A DNA stretch of 64,000 nt from Myxococcota bacterium. GTDB taxonomy: Bacteria; Myxococcota_A; UBA9160; UBA4427. This document shows positions 9,200 to 18,324 of the stretch, piece by piece. The number at the start of each line of letters is the position of its first letter. The first letter of the stretch is position 1. Under the pieces are notes generated by a model. The model saw nothing but the letters and a program-made list of their open reading frames with translations, was not told the origin of the DNA and did no database searches. A program made the translations under genes and the position numbers. The stretch is from contig JASMLK010000027.1 of the NCBI GenBank assembly GCA_030748735.1, forward strand, positions 1-64,000, given 5' to 3'.

Positions 9200-10149
9200 T
9201 TCAGTTGCTCCACGGTGGCGGGGTCTTCGTCACGGACCGCCTGATGGGGCGGCTCGGCGACGACGTGCGAGCCCGCTTCGATCGACTTCGTGATCCAGAC
9301 GTTGCCGCCGATCACGCTGCCGGTGCCGATCACGGTGTCGCCGCCCAGGATCGTCGCACCCGCGTAGATGGTGACGTCGTCTTCGACCGTCGGGTGTCGC
9401 TTTCGCCCACGCAACGACGGGCCGTCGCGCAGCGAGGCCGCGCCGAGGGTCACGCCCTGGTAGATGCGCACGCGATCGCCGATCACGGTCGTCTCGCCGA
9501 CCACCACGCCAGTGCCGTGATCGATGAAGAAGTAGTGGCCGATCGTGGCGCCCGGGTGGATGTCGATCCCCGTCGTGCTGTGCGCGTACTCGCTCATGAT
9601 GCGCGGCAACGTCGGCACAGCGAGGTTGTGGAGTTCGTGAGCCACCCGGTGGACGGCGAGAGCCTGTAGCGAGGGATAGGAGACGGCGATCTCGGTGTAG
9701 CTCTGGGAGGCGGGATCACCCTGATACGCCGCTTCGATATCGAGGGAGAGCACGTAGCGGATGGGTGCGAGCTTCATCACGAACGCGCGCGCGATCGAAT
9801 CGGGCGTCGCATCCGCCGGAAGCTCCACTTCACCGAGAAGCACCGCGAGCCCGCGCGCGAGCTCGGGCACTTCGGCGCGCAGCAGGTCTTCGTCTCGTTG
9901 ATAGAGGATCAGGCGCCGCGCGAACTCGGTCCACACGACCACCTCGGCGGGGTCCACGATGCCGCCGCAGGCGGCTTCCGAGAGCGCATCATCGGCACAC
10001 TCGGTGAGGTCGCCGACGATCTCCTCGAGTTCATCGTCGTTCAAGAGTTCGCTCACTTCACCATTCGGGGTTTCGGGCTCGATCGCCCGAGGGCCGCTAC
10101 GGACCGAGGCCTTCGCCTGGGCCGCCGCCCAGACCTTGTTGCGCGACAT
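9187..10149 (-). CDS. cysE: Serine O-acetyltransferase family
   Basis: 320 aa; hexapeptide repeats, GIDIHPGATIGHYFFIDHGTGVVVGETTVIGDRVRIYQGVTLGA. Confidence 0.88.
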   Translation of the reverse strand: MSRNKVWAAAQAKASVRSGPRAIEPETPNGEVSELLNDDELEEIVGDLTECADDALSEAACGGIVDPAEVVVWTEFARRLILYQRDEDLLRAEVPELARGLAVLLGEVELPADATPDSIARAFVMKLAPIRYVLSLDIEAAYQGDPASQSYTEIAVSYPSLQALAVHRVAHELHNLAVPTLPRIMSEYAHSTTGIDIHPGATIGHYFFIDHGTGVVVGETTVIGDRVRIYQGVTLGAASLRDGPSLRGRKRHPTVEDDVTIYAGATILGGDTVIGTGSVIGGNVWITKSIEAGSHVVAEPPHQAVRDEDPATVEQLKWDL

Positions 10150-10352
10150 GGTGCTCCTCGTCTCGTGGCGCGTGGCGGGAGCTTAGCAGCCCGATTGCGA
10201 GCCCTCGGCACGTCCCACCGATGGCAGCGCGACGGGGGATCGAGTACCCCTCCGCGCACCCCGCTCGAACACCTGGCAATCGCCATTCCCGTGCACGTCG
10301 TTTCCATTGCCCCCGCCCATCGACCCAGCCGGCCGAGGTCCCAAACCGCGCG

Positions 10353-11117
10353 ATGACGATCTACAGCCACTCTCGCCTGGCGAGTTTCGAGAAGTGCCCC
10401 AAGCAGTTCGAATACCGCTACATCCAGGAGCTGCCGGCCGAGCGTGAGGGCATCGAGGCCTTCATGGGCAAGCGCGTCCACGAAGTTCTCGAACGGCTCT
10501 ACGAGTTTGCCGGCCAGGGCATGATCCCCTCGCTCCCCCAGGTGATCTTCCGCTACCACGCATTCTGGGACGAACACTACGACGACAAGCGCGTCCAGGT
10601 CGTACGCAAGGGGACGCCCGTCTCGCACTACCGCAACCTCGGTGTGCGCTGTCTCGAGTACTACTACCGCCGCTATCACCCCTTCGACCAGGACGAGACC
10701 CTGGGCGTCGAAGAAGAGGTGAAGTTCGACCTCGACGGCAACGGCGACTACGCCATGCGCGGGGTCATCGACCGCATCGTGCGCGGCGAAGACGGCGCGA
10801 TCGAAATCCACGACTACAAGACCGGGCGTTACATGCCTTCACAGAAGGAACTGAACAACGACCGGCAGCTCGCCCTCTACCAACTCGGGCTGCGCGACCA
10901 GTACGGCCACGACAGCGAGTACCGCCTCGTGTGGCACTACCTGCAGCGGCACGAATTCCGCACGTCCACGCGCAGCAACGATCAACTCGACGCCCTGCGG
11001 GAACAGACGATCGGCGTCATCAACGAGATCGAAGCCGCGAGCGCGTATCCGGTGCAGCGCAACCGGCTGTGCGACTGGTGCGAGTACAAGGACCGCTGCC
11101 ATGCCGAACATCCCTGA
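10353..11117 (+). CDS. PD-(D/E)XK nuclease family protein (RecB C-terminal/Cas4-like fold)
   Basis: 254 aa from internal ATG; YSHSRLASFEKCPKQFEYRYI, AMRGVIDRIVR..IEIHDYKTGR, C-terminal LCDWCEYKDRC. Confidence 0.82.
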   Translation: MTIYSHSRLASFEKCPKQFEYRYIQELPAEREGIEAFMGKRVHEVLERLYEFAGQGMIPSLPQVIFRYHAFWDEHYDDKRVQVVRKGTPVSHYRNLGVRCLEYYYRRYHPFDQDETLGVEEEVKFDLDGNGDYAMRGVIDRIVRGEDGAIEIHDYKTGRYMPSQKELNNDRQLALYQLGLRDQYGHDSEYRLVWHYLQRHEFRTSTRSNDQLDALREQTIGVINEIEAASAYPVQRNRLCDWCEYKDRCHAEHP

Positions 11118-11242
11118 AATTGGTCACGCGCGACGCGATGATCGGCGTCGCCCGCGTGCCATCGCCATAGACCGACGCACCGAGCCTGCAGTCTCACGCG
11201 CGCCGGGCCCGTTGTTCTGCCTACCCGGTGTCCAACCGACCG

Positions 11243-11749
11243 TCACGAAGACGTTCGAAGCACCCGACGGAACACTTCGGGCAGCCGGCTCGTCACCTGC
11301 TCGTCCGTCCATTCGGTGACGCGGTGGACCGCGTCGAGGGCGTCGCCCTGCCCCGACCAGTGCGAGCGCACCACGTCGGGGTGCACGCTCTTGAGCAAGC
11401 GCGAAAGCGCCGTCCCCACGACCAGCAGGTCGTCGATCAGGCCAATCGGGCCGAGCAAGATCTCGGGCAGGACTTCGATCGGCGAAAGCACGTAGCCCAC
11501 ACCCAGCCCGGCGATCAGTTTCGCTCCGATGGGTACCCGTGGGTCGCGCGCCAGGCGAAACAACAGGACAGCCAGGTCGGGCAACAAGAGCAGTAGATCG
11601 GTGAGGCTGCTCCCCACCCCGCTTCGCGGCGCCACCACCGCTGAACGGATGCGATCGTAGAACCGCGCCTCGCGCGGATTGAGTTCGATCTCGATCAGTT
11701 GTTCCTGCCGGTGTGCCATGAAGTGCTTCGATCCAACTTCCATTCGCAC
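11243..11749 (-). CDS. YkvA/DUF1232-type membrane protein
   Basis: 168 aa; GVGYVLSPIEVLPEILLGPIGLIDDLLVVGTAL. Confidence 0.65.
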   Translation of the reverse strand: MRMEVGSKHFMAHRQEQLIEIELNPREARFYDRIRSAVVAPRSGVGSSLTDLLLLLPDLAVLLFRLARDPRVPIGAKLIAGLGVGYVLSPIEVLPEILLGPIGLIDDLLVVGTALSRLLKSVHPDVVRSHWSGQGDALDAVHRVTEWTDEQVTSRLPEVFRRVLRTSS

Positions 11750-11826
11750 GGGCGCGCCATCACCTGCCGTCGCGCGTCCGATTCGCGGGTGATCCGTGCT
11801 ATATCATAGTTCCCCAAAGGGAATCC

Positions 11827-12549
11827 GTGGTCGACCAGAGCCCGCAATTCAAAGAATTCCAGATCCCCCTGCCCGAGAGTGTGGGCGGGGTCGATTCCGT
11901 TTCGGCGGTAATGGGCATCCCCGAGTGGTGGCCCACCTGCCAGCGCATCGCGATGGTGATCGCACACGACGCCGACGCCGACATCCATCATCCGATGCTC
12001 GAGCACCTCCAGCAGCGCCTCACCCACGAAAAGTTCCTCACGCTGCTCTTCAACTTCCCCTTCGCCGAGCTGTCCGAGCGGACCGAGCACGATTCGGGCG
12101 AAACGCTCCTGCGCATCTTCCGCGCAGCCATTGCCGCCCTGCTCCGCGACCCGACTTCGGCGCCCGCTCACATCTTCATCGCGGGCCACGGACTCGGTGC
12201 CCGGGTCGCCGCACAGATCGCGACGACGCAGATCCGGATCGAGGGCACCGTCCTGTTGAGCTTTCCGCTCCATCCGCCCGGCCAACCCGACCAGGTAAGC
12301 GCGGAGCAGCTCTACCGGATCACATCGCCCACCTTGTTCGTGCAGGGCAGCCGCGATCGTCACTGCGACCTTTCCGTCCTCAAGCAGGTCGTGCGCCGCA
12401 TGGGGACGACGATCGAAGTGCGCAGCGTCCACGAAGCCGACGAAGACTTCACGGTCCCCGGCGAATCCCTTCGCAGCCCCGACGAGATCTACGACGAGAT
12501 CTGTGGATACCTGCTCCAATGGAGTGACAAGCACCACGCTGCGAGCTGA
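11827..12549 (+). CDS. Alpha/beta-hydrolase fold protein (KANL3/Tex30-like)
   Basis: 240 aa; HIFIAGHGLGARVAAQIA, SPTLFVQGSRD. Confidence 0.6.
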   Translation: MVDQSPQFKEFQIPLPESVGGVDSVSAVMGIPEWWPTCQRIAMVIAHDADADIHHPMLEHLQQRLTHEKFLTLLFNFPFAELSERTEHDSGETLLRIFRAAIAALLRDPTSAPAHIFIAGHGLGARVAAQIATTQIRIEGTVLLSFPLHPPGQPDQVSAEQLYRITSPTLFVQGSRDRHCDLSVLKQVVRRMGTTIEVRSVHEADEDFTVPGESLRSPDEIYDEICGYLLQWSDKHHAAS

Positions 12550-12821
12550 CTTCGAATGCATGCATGACGCTGGCTTCGCGCTCTTCGCGACTCGCATGCA
12601 GATGTGCGCGAACCCCCCGAAAAGTGACCGGAATTCGCCGCTTATCGCCACTGTGCACCCGTTGAAATGGGTGGGGGGCTCCGTTAGGGTTCCGGCCGCT
12701 CCACGGCTCCCGGAGGTTCCCCTCCGTCGCGAGCCCATCCACCCAGTTCAGCACTCAGCGCGTCACTCATCGCAATTCCATCGCAATTATTGTCATTGCA
12801 ATTTCTGGAGGTTTTCCCCCC

Positions 12822-13598
12822 ATGAAGGTCATGGTGTGTCTCAAGCAGGTCCCGCACCAGGATGCACGGCTCGACGTGAACGCCGACGGCACCTGGATTC
12901 AGGACGGCAACATCAAGTTCGAAATCAACAGCTACGACACGTACGCACTCGAAGAGGCGCTCAAGATCAAGGACGCCGGCGAAGCGGACGTTGTGGTCGT
13001 GTCGATCGGGCCCGACCGCGTGACCCAGGCCCTGCGCACCGCGCTCGGCATGGGGGCTGACCGCGCGATCCACGTGAAGGATGACGACGCCGATCTCTCC
13101 GACACGCTCGGCTGCGCCAAGATCCTCGCGGCGATCGCGAAGGAAGAGAACCCGGACATCGTTTTCACGGGCTTCATGTCGGACGACGGCAACTTCTCCG
13201 CCGTTGCGCCGATGCTCGCCGAGCTGCTCGACCTGCCGTCCGCCACGGGCGTGCTCAGCGTCGAAGTCGGTGACTCGCTCAAGTGCGAGCGCGAACTCGA
13301 AGGCGGTGCCCTCGAAGTCGTCGAGCTGCCGAAGCCCTGCCTCGCGGCCATCCAGACCGGTGCGAACCAGGTCCGCTACGCCTCGCTCAAGGGCATCATG
13401 CAGGCCAAGAAGAAGCCCGTCGACGTGAAGACGATGGCCGACCTCGGCGTTTCCGACGCCGGCGCAGGCGCCGTCAAGGCGAAGATCGAAAAGGTCTACG
13501 TCCCGCCCAAGGGCGATTCGGCGGAAATCCTCAGCGGCTCGACGGACGAAATCGTTGGTCAGCTCGTTACCAAGATCAAGGAACTCGGCGTGCTGTAA
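12822..13598 (+). CDS. etfB: Electron transfer flavoprotein subunit beta
   Basis: 258 aa; MKVMVCLKQVPHQDARL..NSYDTYALEEALKIKD. Confidence 0.93.
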   Translation: MKVMVCLKQVPHQDARLDVNADGTWIQDGNIKFEINSYDTYALEEALKIKDAGEADVVVVSIGPDRVTQALRTALGMGADRAIHVKDDDADLSDTLGCAKILAAIAKEENPDIVFTGFMSDDGNFSAVAPMLAELLDLPSATGVLSVEVGDSLKCERELEGGALEVVELPKPCLAAIQTGANQVRYASLKGIMQAKKKPVDVKTMADLGVSDAGAGAVKAKIEKVYVPPKGDSAEILSGSTDEIVGQLVTKIKELGVL

Positions 13599-13709
13599 TC
13601 CAGCTGCTTGCGGGGCTCCGCCCCACGCAGCTGGGGATTCAGGCATTCGAGTCCAATTGGCCGACGCCTCGTTTCGAGAGAGCGGGCCTTTCAAAGAGAG
13701 AAATCAACC

Positions 13710-14678
13710 ATGGCAAGCGTTCTGGTCGTTACTGAAGTCAACAATGGAGCCATCCGTGAATCCAGCCTCGAGCTGGTTTCGTTTGCGCGCAAGGTCGCCG
13801 AGTCGAGCGGTCGTGAGGTCAAGAGCCTCGTGATCGGCAGTGGCGTCGACGGCATCGCGGGCGAATTCGCGGGCAAGGGCGGAGGCGAGACCCTCGTGGT
13901 CGACAGCGCCGACGCCGCCAACTACAACGTCGACGTCTACAAGAAGGCGATCCTCGCCGGTGTCGAAGCCGCAGGCGCGGACCTCGTGCTCATTTCGAAC
14001 ACACCGCAGGGTTGGGACGTGGCACCGCGCATCGCCGCCGCCCTCGACTGCGCCTTCGTCTCCGACTGCACCAACGTCGAGGCCAGCGGTTCGAGCACCA
14101 CGTTCACGCGACGCGTATTCAACGGCAAGCTCGACGCACAGCTCTCGGTCGAAGGCACCGCGGTGGCCAGCGTGCAGCCCGGCGCAACCGAGCCCTTCGC
14201 CGGTTCGGCCGACGGCAGCACCACCGCCCTCGACGCGGACGTTTCGGGCGCCCGCGCGAAGTTCGTCGAGATCAAGCAGAGCGAGAGCACGGGCATCGAC
14301 CTCACCAAGGCCGATGTCGTCGTCTCGGGTGGCCGCGGCGTCGGAGACCCCGACAAATTCGCCGAAGTCATCCAGCCGCTGGCCGACGCGCTCGGCGGCG
14401 CGATGGGCGCTTCGCGCCCGGTGGTGGACGCCGGCTGGCTGCCCCACGCCCACCAGGTCGGTTCGTCGGGTCAGGTCGTCACGCCGAAGCTCTACGTTGC
14501 GGCCGGCATCAGCGGCGCGATCCAGCACCTCGTCGGCATGAAGGGTTCGAACTTCATCGTCGCGATCAACAAGGACGCGGACGCGCCGATCTTCGAGATC
14601 GCCGATGTCGGCGTGGTGGCCGATCTCTTCGAGATCGTTCCCGCCCTCACCGAGGCTGCGAACGCGGCCAAGGGTTGA
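13710..14678 (+). CDS. etfA: Electron transfer flavoprotein subunit alpha
   Basis: 322 aa from ATG 13710; [67 protein letters not shown]. Confidence 0.95.
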   Translation: MASVLVVTEVNNGAIRESSLELVSFARKVAESSGREVKSLVIGSGVDGIAGEFAGKGGGETLVVDSADAANYNVDVYKKAILAGVEAAGADLVLISNTPQGWDVAPRIAAALDCAFVSDCTNVEASGSSTTFTRRVFNGKLDAQLSVEGTAVASVQPGATEPFAGSADGSTTALDADVSGARAKFVEIKQSESTGIDLTKADVVVSGGRGVGDPDKFAEVIQPLADALGGAMGASRPVVDAGWLPHAHQVGSSGQVVTPKLYVAAGISGAIQHLVGMKGSNFIVAINKDADAPIFEIADVGVVADLFEIVPALTEAANAAKG

Positions 14679-14718
14679 TCCAAACGGCGCCTCGGCGCCG
14701 GCAAGGCAAGACCTCCAG

Positions 14719-14747
14719 GGCCCGCGATCCGGAATGGATCGCGGGCC
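14719..14747 (+). terminator. Terminator of the etf operon
   Basis: 12-bp perfect stem GGCCCGCGATCC/GGATCGCGGGCC, loop GGAAT, then TTGTTCGTT. Confidence 0.7.
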
Positions 14748-14785
14748 TTGTTCGTTCGGCCATCAGCCAACCGTCACTTCTGCGC

Positions 14786-15067
14786 ATGACGGCCGCTAAA
14801 CGATTGTTTGGGAAACTCGTTTCCGTGTTCCGGGCAAAGTCGTTCCGATGCGAACCCAGCCCGCACGCGAGCTTCTACGCCGTCAGGCCCTGTGGTCTCT
14901 CGGTTGGCAGCGCACGTGACTTCGCGCTCGACGTCGGAACCACGGGCTCGGGCGATTCCAGCGACTTCGTCCACACCCTGAACTTCAACGTCGCAGTCCC
15001 CGAGCCTGGCACTGGCCTGCTCTTCGGCCTCGGACTGCTCGCGCTGGCTGGCTCGCGACGGCGCTAA
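14786..15067 (+). pseudogene. Orphan PEP-CTERM sorting-signal C-terminus (remnant of an exported protein)
   Basis: Frame ends HTLNFNVAVPEPGTGLLFGLGLLALAGSRRR*: VPEP motif, hydrophobic span, Arg tail. No signal peptide or full mature domain upstream. Confidence 0.7.
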
Positions 15068-15097
15068 CCGTTCTCGACAGCCCCGGTTCTCGATTTC

Positions 15098-15132
15098 GAG
15101 GCCCGCCCACCAGGGCGGGCCTCGTTGTTTTT
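15098..15132 (+). terminator. Rho-independent terminator after PEP-CTERM remnant
   Basis: 11-bp perfect stem GAGGCCCGCCC/GGGCGGGCCTC, loop ACCA, followed by GTTGTTTTTT. Confidence 0.85.
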
Positions 15133-15416
15133 TGCAGCCCCGAGCTTCGGTTCTGCGCAACCGAGATACGCCCTGTCGGCTTCCCGCCACGGGTCCCTGC
15201 TCGATCGGCAGCGGGAAGAACCCTCCGCTATGCTGCGCGCCGCCTCGCAACCGCGGGGTCAAGTCAACGGCAGAATCACGCGATAGGAACGCTGTCGGTT
15301 CGGCATTCGAGCCACTGCGGTCGTCATCGTCTCCGTTGTCCCTGTCGGCATCGATTCTCCTCATCCGCGCGCATCCCGTGCAGACGAAACCGGGCGCGCA
15401 CGAAAGCGATTGGAAC

Positions 15417-15983
15417 ATGGCACTCAGCACTTCGGACTTCAGAAACGGACTCAAGATCGACATCGACGGCGCGCCCTGGGTCATCACCTACTTCCAACAC
15501 GTGAAGCCCGGCAAGGGCGGCGCCTTCGTGCGCACCAAGGTGAAGAACCTGCTCAACGGCAAGACGGTCGACAAGACCTTCCGCGCGGGCGAGAAGGTCA
15601 GCGAAGCCGAAGTCGAAGAGCGCGGCATGCAGTACCTCTACAACGACGGCGAGTCGTGCATCTTCATGGACAGCAAGGACTACGAACAGATCCCGATCAG
15701 CGACGAAGTGATCGGCGATAACTCGAAGTTCCTGCTCGAGAACGCAGAAGTCGACGTGCTCTTCTGGAAGGGCAAGCCGGTCAACATCGAACTGCCGTCG
15801 TTCGTCGAGATCGTGATCCAGAAGTCGGATCCGGGCGTCAAGGGCGACACCAGCTCCGGTGCGACCAAGCCCGCCACGCTCGAGACGGGCGCCGTCATCA
15901 ATGTTCCGCTCTTCATCAACGAGGGCGAGAAGGTCCGCGTCGACACCCGCACCGGCGAGTACTGCGAACGCGTCAACGACTAA
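15417..15983 (+). CDS. efp: Elongation factor P
   Basis: 188 aa from ATG 15417; KPGKGGAFVRTKVKNLLNGKTVDKTFRAGEKV..VDTRTGEYCERV. Confidence 0.96.
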   Translation: MALSTSDFRNGLKIDIDGAPWVITYFQHVKPGKGGAFVRTKVKNLLNGKTVDKTFRAGEKVSEAEVEERGMQYLYNDGESCIFMDSKDYEQIPISDEVIGDNSKFLLENAEVDVLFWKGKPVNIELPSFVEIVIQKSDPGVKGDTSSGATKPATLETGAVINVPLFINEGEKVRVDTRTGEYCERVND

Positions 15984-16007
15984 CGTCCGGGTAGGAAGGC
16001 GAGCCGG

Positions 16008-17258
16008 GTGCATCAGCCGGAGATCAAGCGCGCCATCGTGTTGGCGGGCGGCGGGGCGCGAGGCGCCTACGAAGCCGGCGTGCTCAGCTATCTGCTCGAG
16101 GACCTGCCCAGGGAACTCGGTCGGCCGATCGATTTCGACATCGTCTGTGGCACGTCCGTGGGCGCCATTCACGCCGCCTTTCTCGCGGCCACGGCCGACG
16201 TCGAAGAGGGGCGCGGTCACGCCCTGAAAGAGATCTGGGAACGCCTCCGCGTCGACGAGATCTTCCAGTTCGGCTTGAGGGATTTCCTGCGCATCCCGAA
16301 GCGCATGATCGGCGTTCGCCGGGTCGCCCGGCGCCTGCACGAGGGCCAGCGCCCCGACCGGCTCTACGGCCTGCTCGACACCCAGCCCCTCGAACGACTG
16401 GTGCTCGATTCGATCCCCTGGCGCGGGATTCGGCGAAACCTGCGCAACGACCGCCTCGAGGCCGTCTGCATCGCGACCACCCAGATCGCGACCGGGCACG
16501 CCGTCATCTTCGTCGAGCAGAAGGAACGCGCGCTCCCCGACTGGGCCAACCAGGACAGCGTGCGCATGCAGCCAATCCGGCTTTCGCCCATGCACGCGCT
16601 CGCTTCGGCAGCGATCCCCATGCTGTTTCCCGCCGTGCGCCTGGGCTCGCGCTACTACGCCGACGGCGGCCTGCGACTCAACACCCCCCTGGCCCCCGCC
16701 GTGCGCCTGGGCGCCAACCGTGTGCTCGTAATCGGCACGGGGACGAAGGACGTGGCCAACATCAACGAAGAACTCGCCCAGCAACGCACCGAGGGCTTCG
16801 GCAACCCGATGTTCCTGGCCGGCAAGGTGCTGAATGCCCTGATGCTCAGCCCGGTGGACGCCGACCTCGCGCGCCTGCGCCTGATCAACCGCTTCATCGA
16901 CAACGCGTCGCAGACCTACGGCGACGACTTCCTCGCGCGCGTGAACGCCACCGCGGCGACGACCGAGGACCACCGCCCGATGCAGAAGATCCACGACCTC
17001 GTCGTGCGCCCCTCGGAGGACCTGGGCGTGCTCGCCGGCCAGCTCCTCGCCAACTCGCGTGACCAGTTTTCCCTGTCTCCCTTCCTCCGCCTCGTGATGC
17101 GCATGCTCGGCAGCGGGGCGGAAGCCCGCGAATCGGACCTGCTCTCCTACCTGCTGTTCGACCACGCCTATTCGCGTCCGTTGATCGATCTCGGCTACCG
17201 CGACGCCATGGCCCAGCGCGACGAGCTGGCGGCGTTCTTTTCCGACGACCCGCTGTAG
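16008..17258 (+). CDS. Patatin-like phospholipase
   Basis: 416 aa; VLAGGGARGAYEAGVL, GTSVGAIHAAF, YADGG. Confidence 0.92.
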   Translation: MHQPEIKRAIVLAGGGARGAYEAGVLSYLLEDLPRELGRPIDFDIVCGTSVGAIHAAFLAATADVEEGRGHALKEIWERLRVDEIFQFGLRDFLRIPKRMIGVRRVARRLHEGQRPDRLYGLLDTQPLERLVLDSIPWRGIRRNLRNDRLEAVCIATTQIATGHAVIFVEQKERALPDWANQDSVRMQPIRLSPMHALASAAIPMLFPAVRLGSRYYADGGLRLNTPLAPAVRLGANRVLVIGTGTKDVANINEELAQQRTEGFGNPMFLAGKVLNALMLSPVDADLARLRLINRFIDNASQTYGDDFLARVNATAATTEDHRPMQKIHDLVVRPSEDLGVLAGQLLANSRDQFSLSPFLRLVMRMLGSGAEARESDLLSYLLFDHAYSRPLIDLGYRDAMAQRDELAAFFSDDPL

Positions 17259-17296
17259 ACTCCCCATCGCGCCAGACGGCGTGTTCAGGGGGTGTC

Positions 17297-18283
17297 ATGC
17301 GGGGAGATCAGCTCGCACGTCAGTGGCAGTTGATTGCGCGGCTAGCGAAGAGCCGCGCGGGTGTCGGGCTCGACGAACTCGCGCGCGATCTCGATTGCGT
17401 GCGGCGCACGGTGTATCGCGACCTCGACGCGCTGATGTACGCGGGCTTTCCCGTCATGAGCGAAAAACGTGACGGCCGGGTCTTCTACCGCTTCACCGAC
17501 AGCTTCAAGCTGGGCGACGTCCCCTTCACCCCGGACGAACTCCTCGCCCTCGCCTTCAGCGCCGACCTGCTGAAGACCCTCGAAGGCACGGTCTTCCACG
17601 ATTCCATCCAGTCCGCCCTGGCCAAGATCCGCGCCGGGCTCGGCCCGGAACTCGGCGGCGTACTCGACCGCATGGCGGACACCTTTCGGGTCCTACCGGG
17701 CCCTCACAAGCGCTACGAGGGCTCCTCGGAGGCGATTCGCGCACTGAACGAGTCGGTGCTCCAGCAACGCACGGTGGACATCGAATACCGCACGGGACGC
17801 AGCGGCGAGGAAGGCCGGCGCGAACTCGACCCCTACCGACTCTGGTACCGCAACGGTGGGTTGTACGTGATCGGCCACGACCACCGCTCCGGCGAGATCC
17901 GAACCTTCGCCGTCGACCGTATCCTTTCGATCCGCGTCACCGAAAAGGTCTTCGACGCCGACCCGGGCTTCGACTTCGAAACGATCGTCTCGAACGCCTT
18001 CGGCGTCATCGCCGAAACACCCGAACGCGTCCACATCCGTTTCGCCCCCGCCTGGCGCAGCCACGTGATGGAACACACCTGGCACACCAGTCAGCAGATC
18101 GAAGTACGCGAAGACGGCCGCGTCGATCTCACCCTGCAGGTCGGCACCAGCGTCGAACTCCGCAACTGGATCATGTCCTTCGGCGCCGGCGCCACCGTCA
18201 TCGCCCCCGACACCCTACGCCAGGAGATCCTCAGCGAACTCGAAGCCACGCTCCAGAACTACAGCGAGCCCAACGACAGCTAG
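17297..18283 (+). CDS. WYL-domain transcriptional regulator with N-terminal HTH
   Basis: 328 aa; HTH (RRTVYRDLDALMYAGFPV), ELDPYRLWYRNGGLYVIGHDHRSGEIRTFAVDRI. Confidence 0.9.
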   Translation: MRGDQLARQWQLIARLAKSRAGVGLDELARDLDCVRRTVYRDLDALMYAGFPVMSEKRDGRVFYRFTDSFKLGDVPFTPDELLALAFSADLLKTLEGTVFHDSIQSALAKIRAGLGPELGGVLDRMADTFRVLPGPHKRYEGSSEAIRALNESVLQQRTVDIEYRTGRSGEEGRRELDPYRLWYRNGGLYVIGHDHRSGEIRTFAVDRILSIRVTEKVFDADPGFDFETIVSNAFGVIAETPERVHIRFAPAWRSHVMEHTWHTSQQIEVREDGRVDLTLQVGTSVELRNWIMSFGAGATVIAPDTLRQEILSELEATLQNYSEPNDS

Positions 18284-18310
18284 CCCAACGACAGCCAGCC
18301 CAACGACAGC
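18266..18310 (+). repeat. Three 15-nt tandem repeats, NAGCCCAACGACAGC, spanning the WYL stop codon
   Basis: Units 18266-18280, 18281-18295, 18296-18310 differ only at the first base (G/T/C). Confidence 0.95.
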
Positions 18311-18324
18311 TGACCGGGCCGCCT

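Noticed and set aside
10353-11117. PD-(D/E)XK protein as Cas4 of a CRISPR system
   Set aside because: No other cas genes or repeat array nearby; stand-alone RecB-like nucleases of this kind are common.
15324-17267. 647-aa minus-strand ORF opposite efp and patatin
   Set aside because: Shadow of two confident genes; no recognisable domain.
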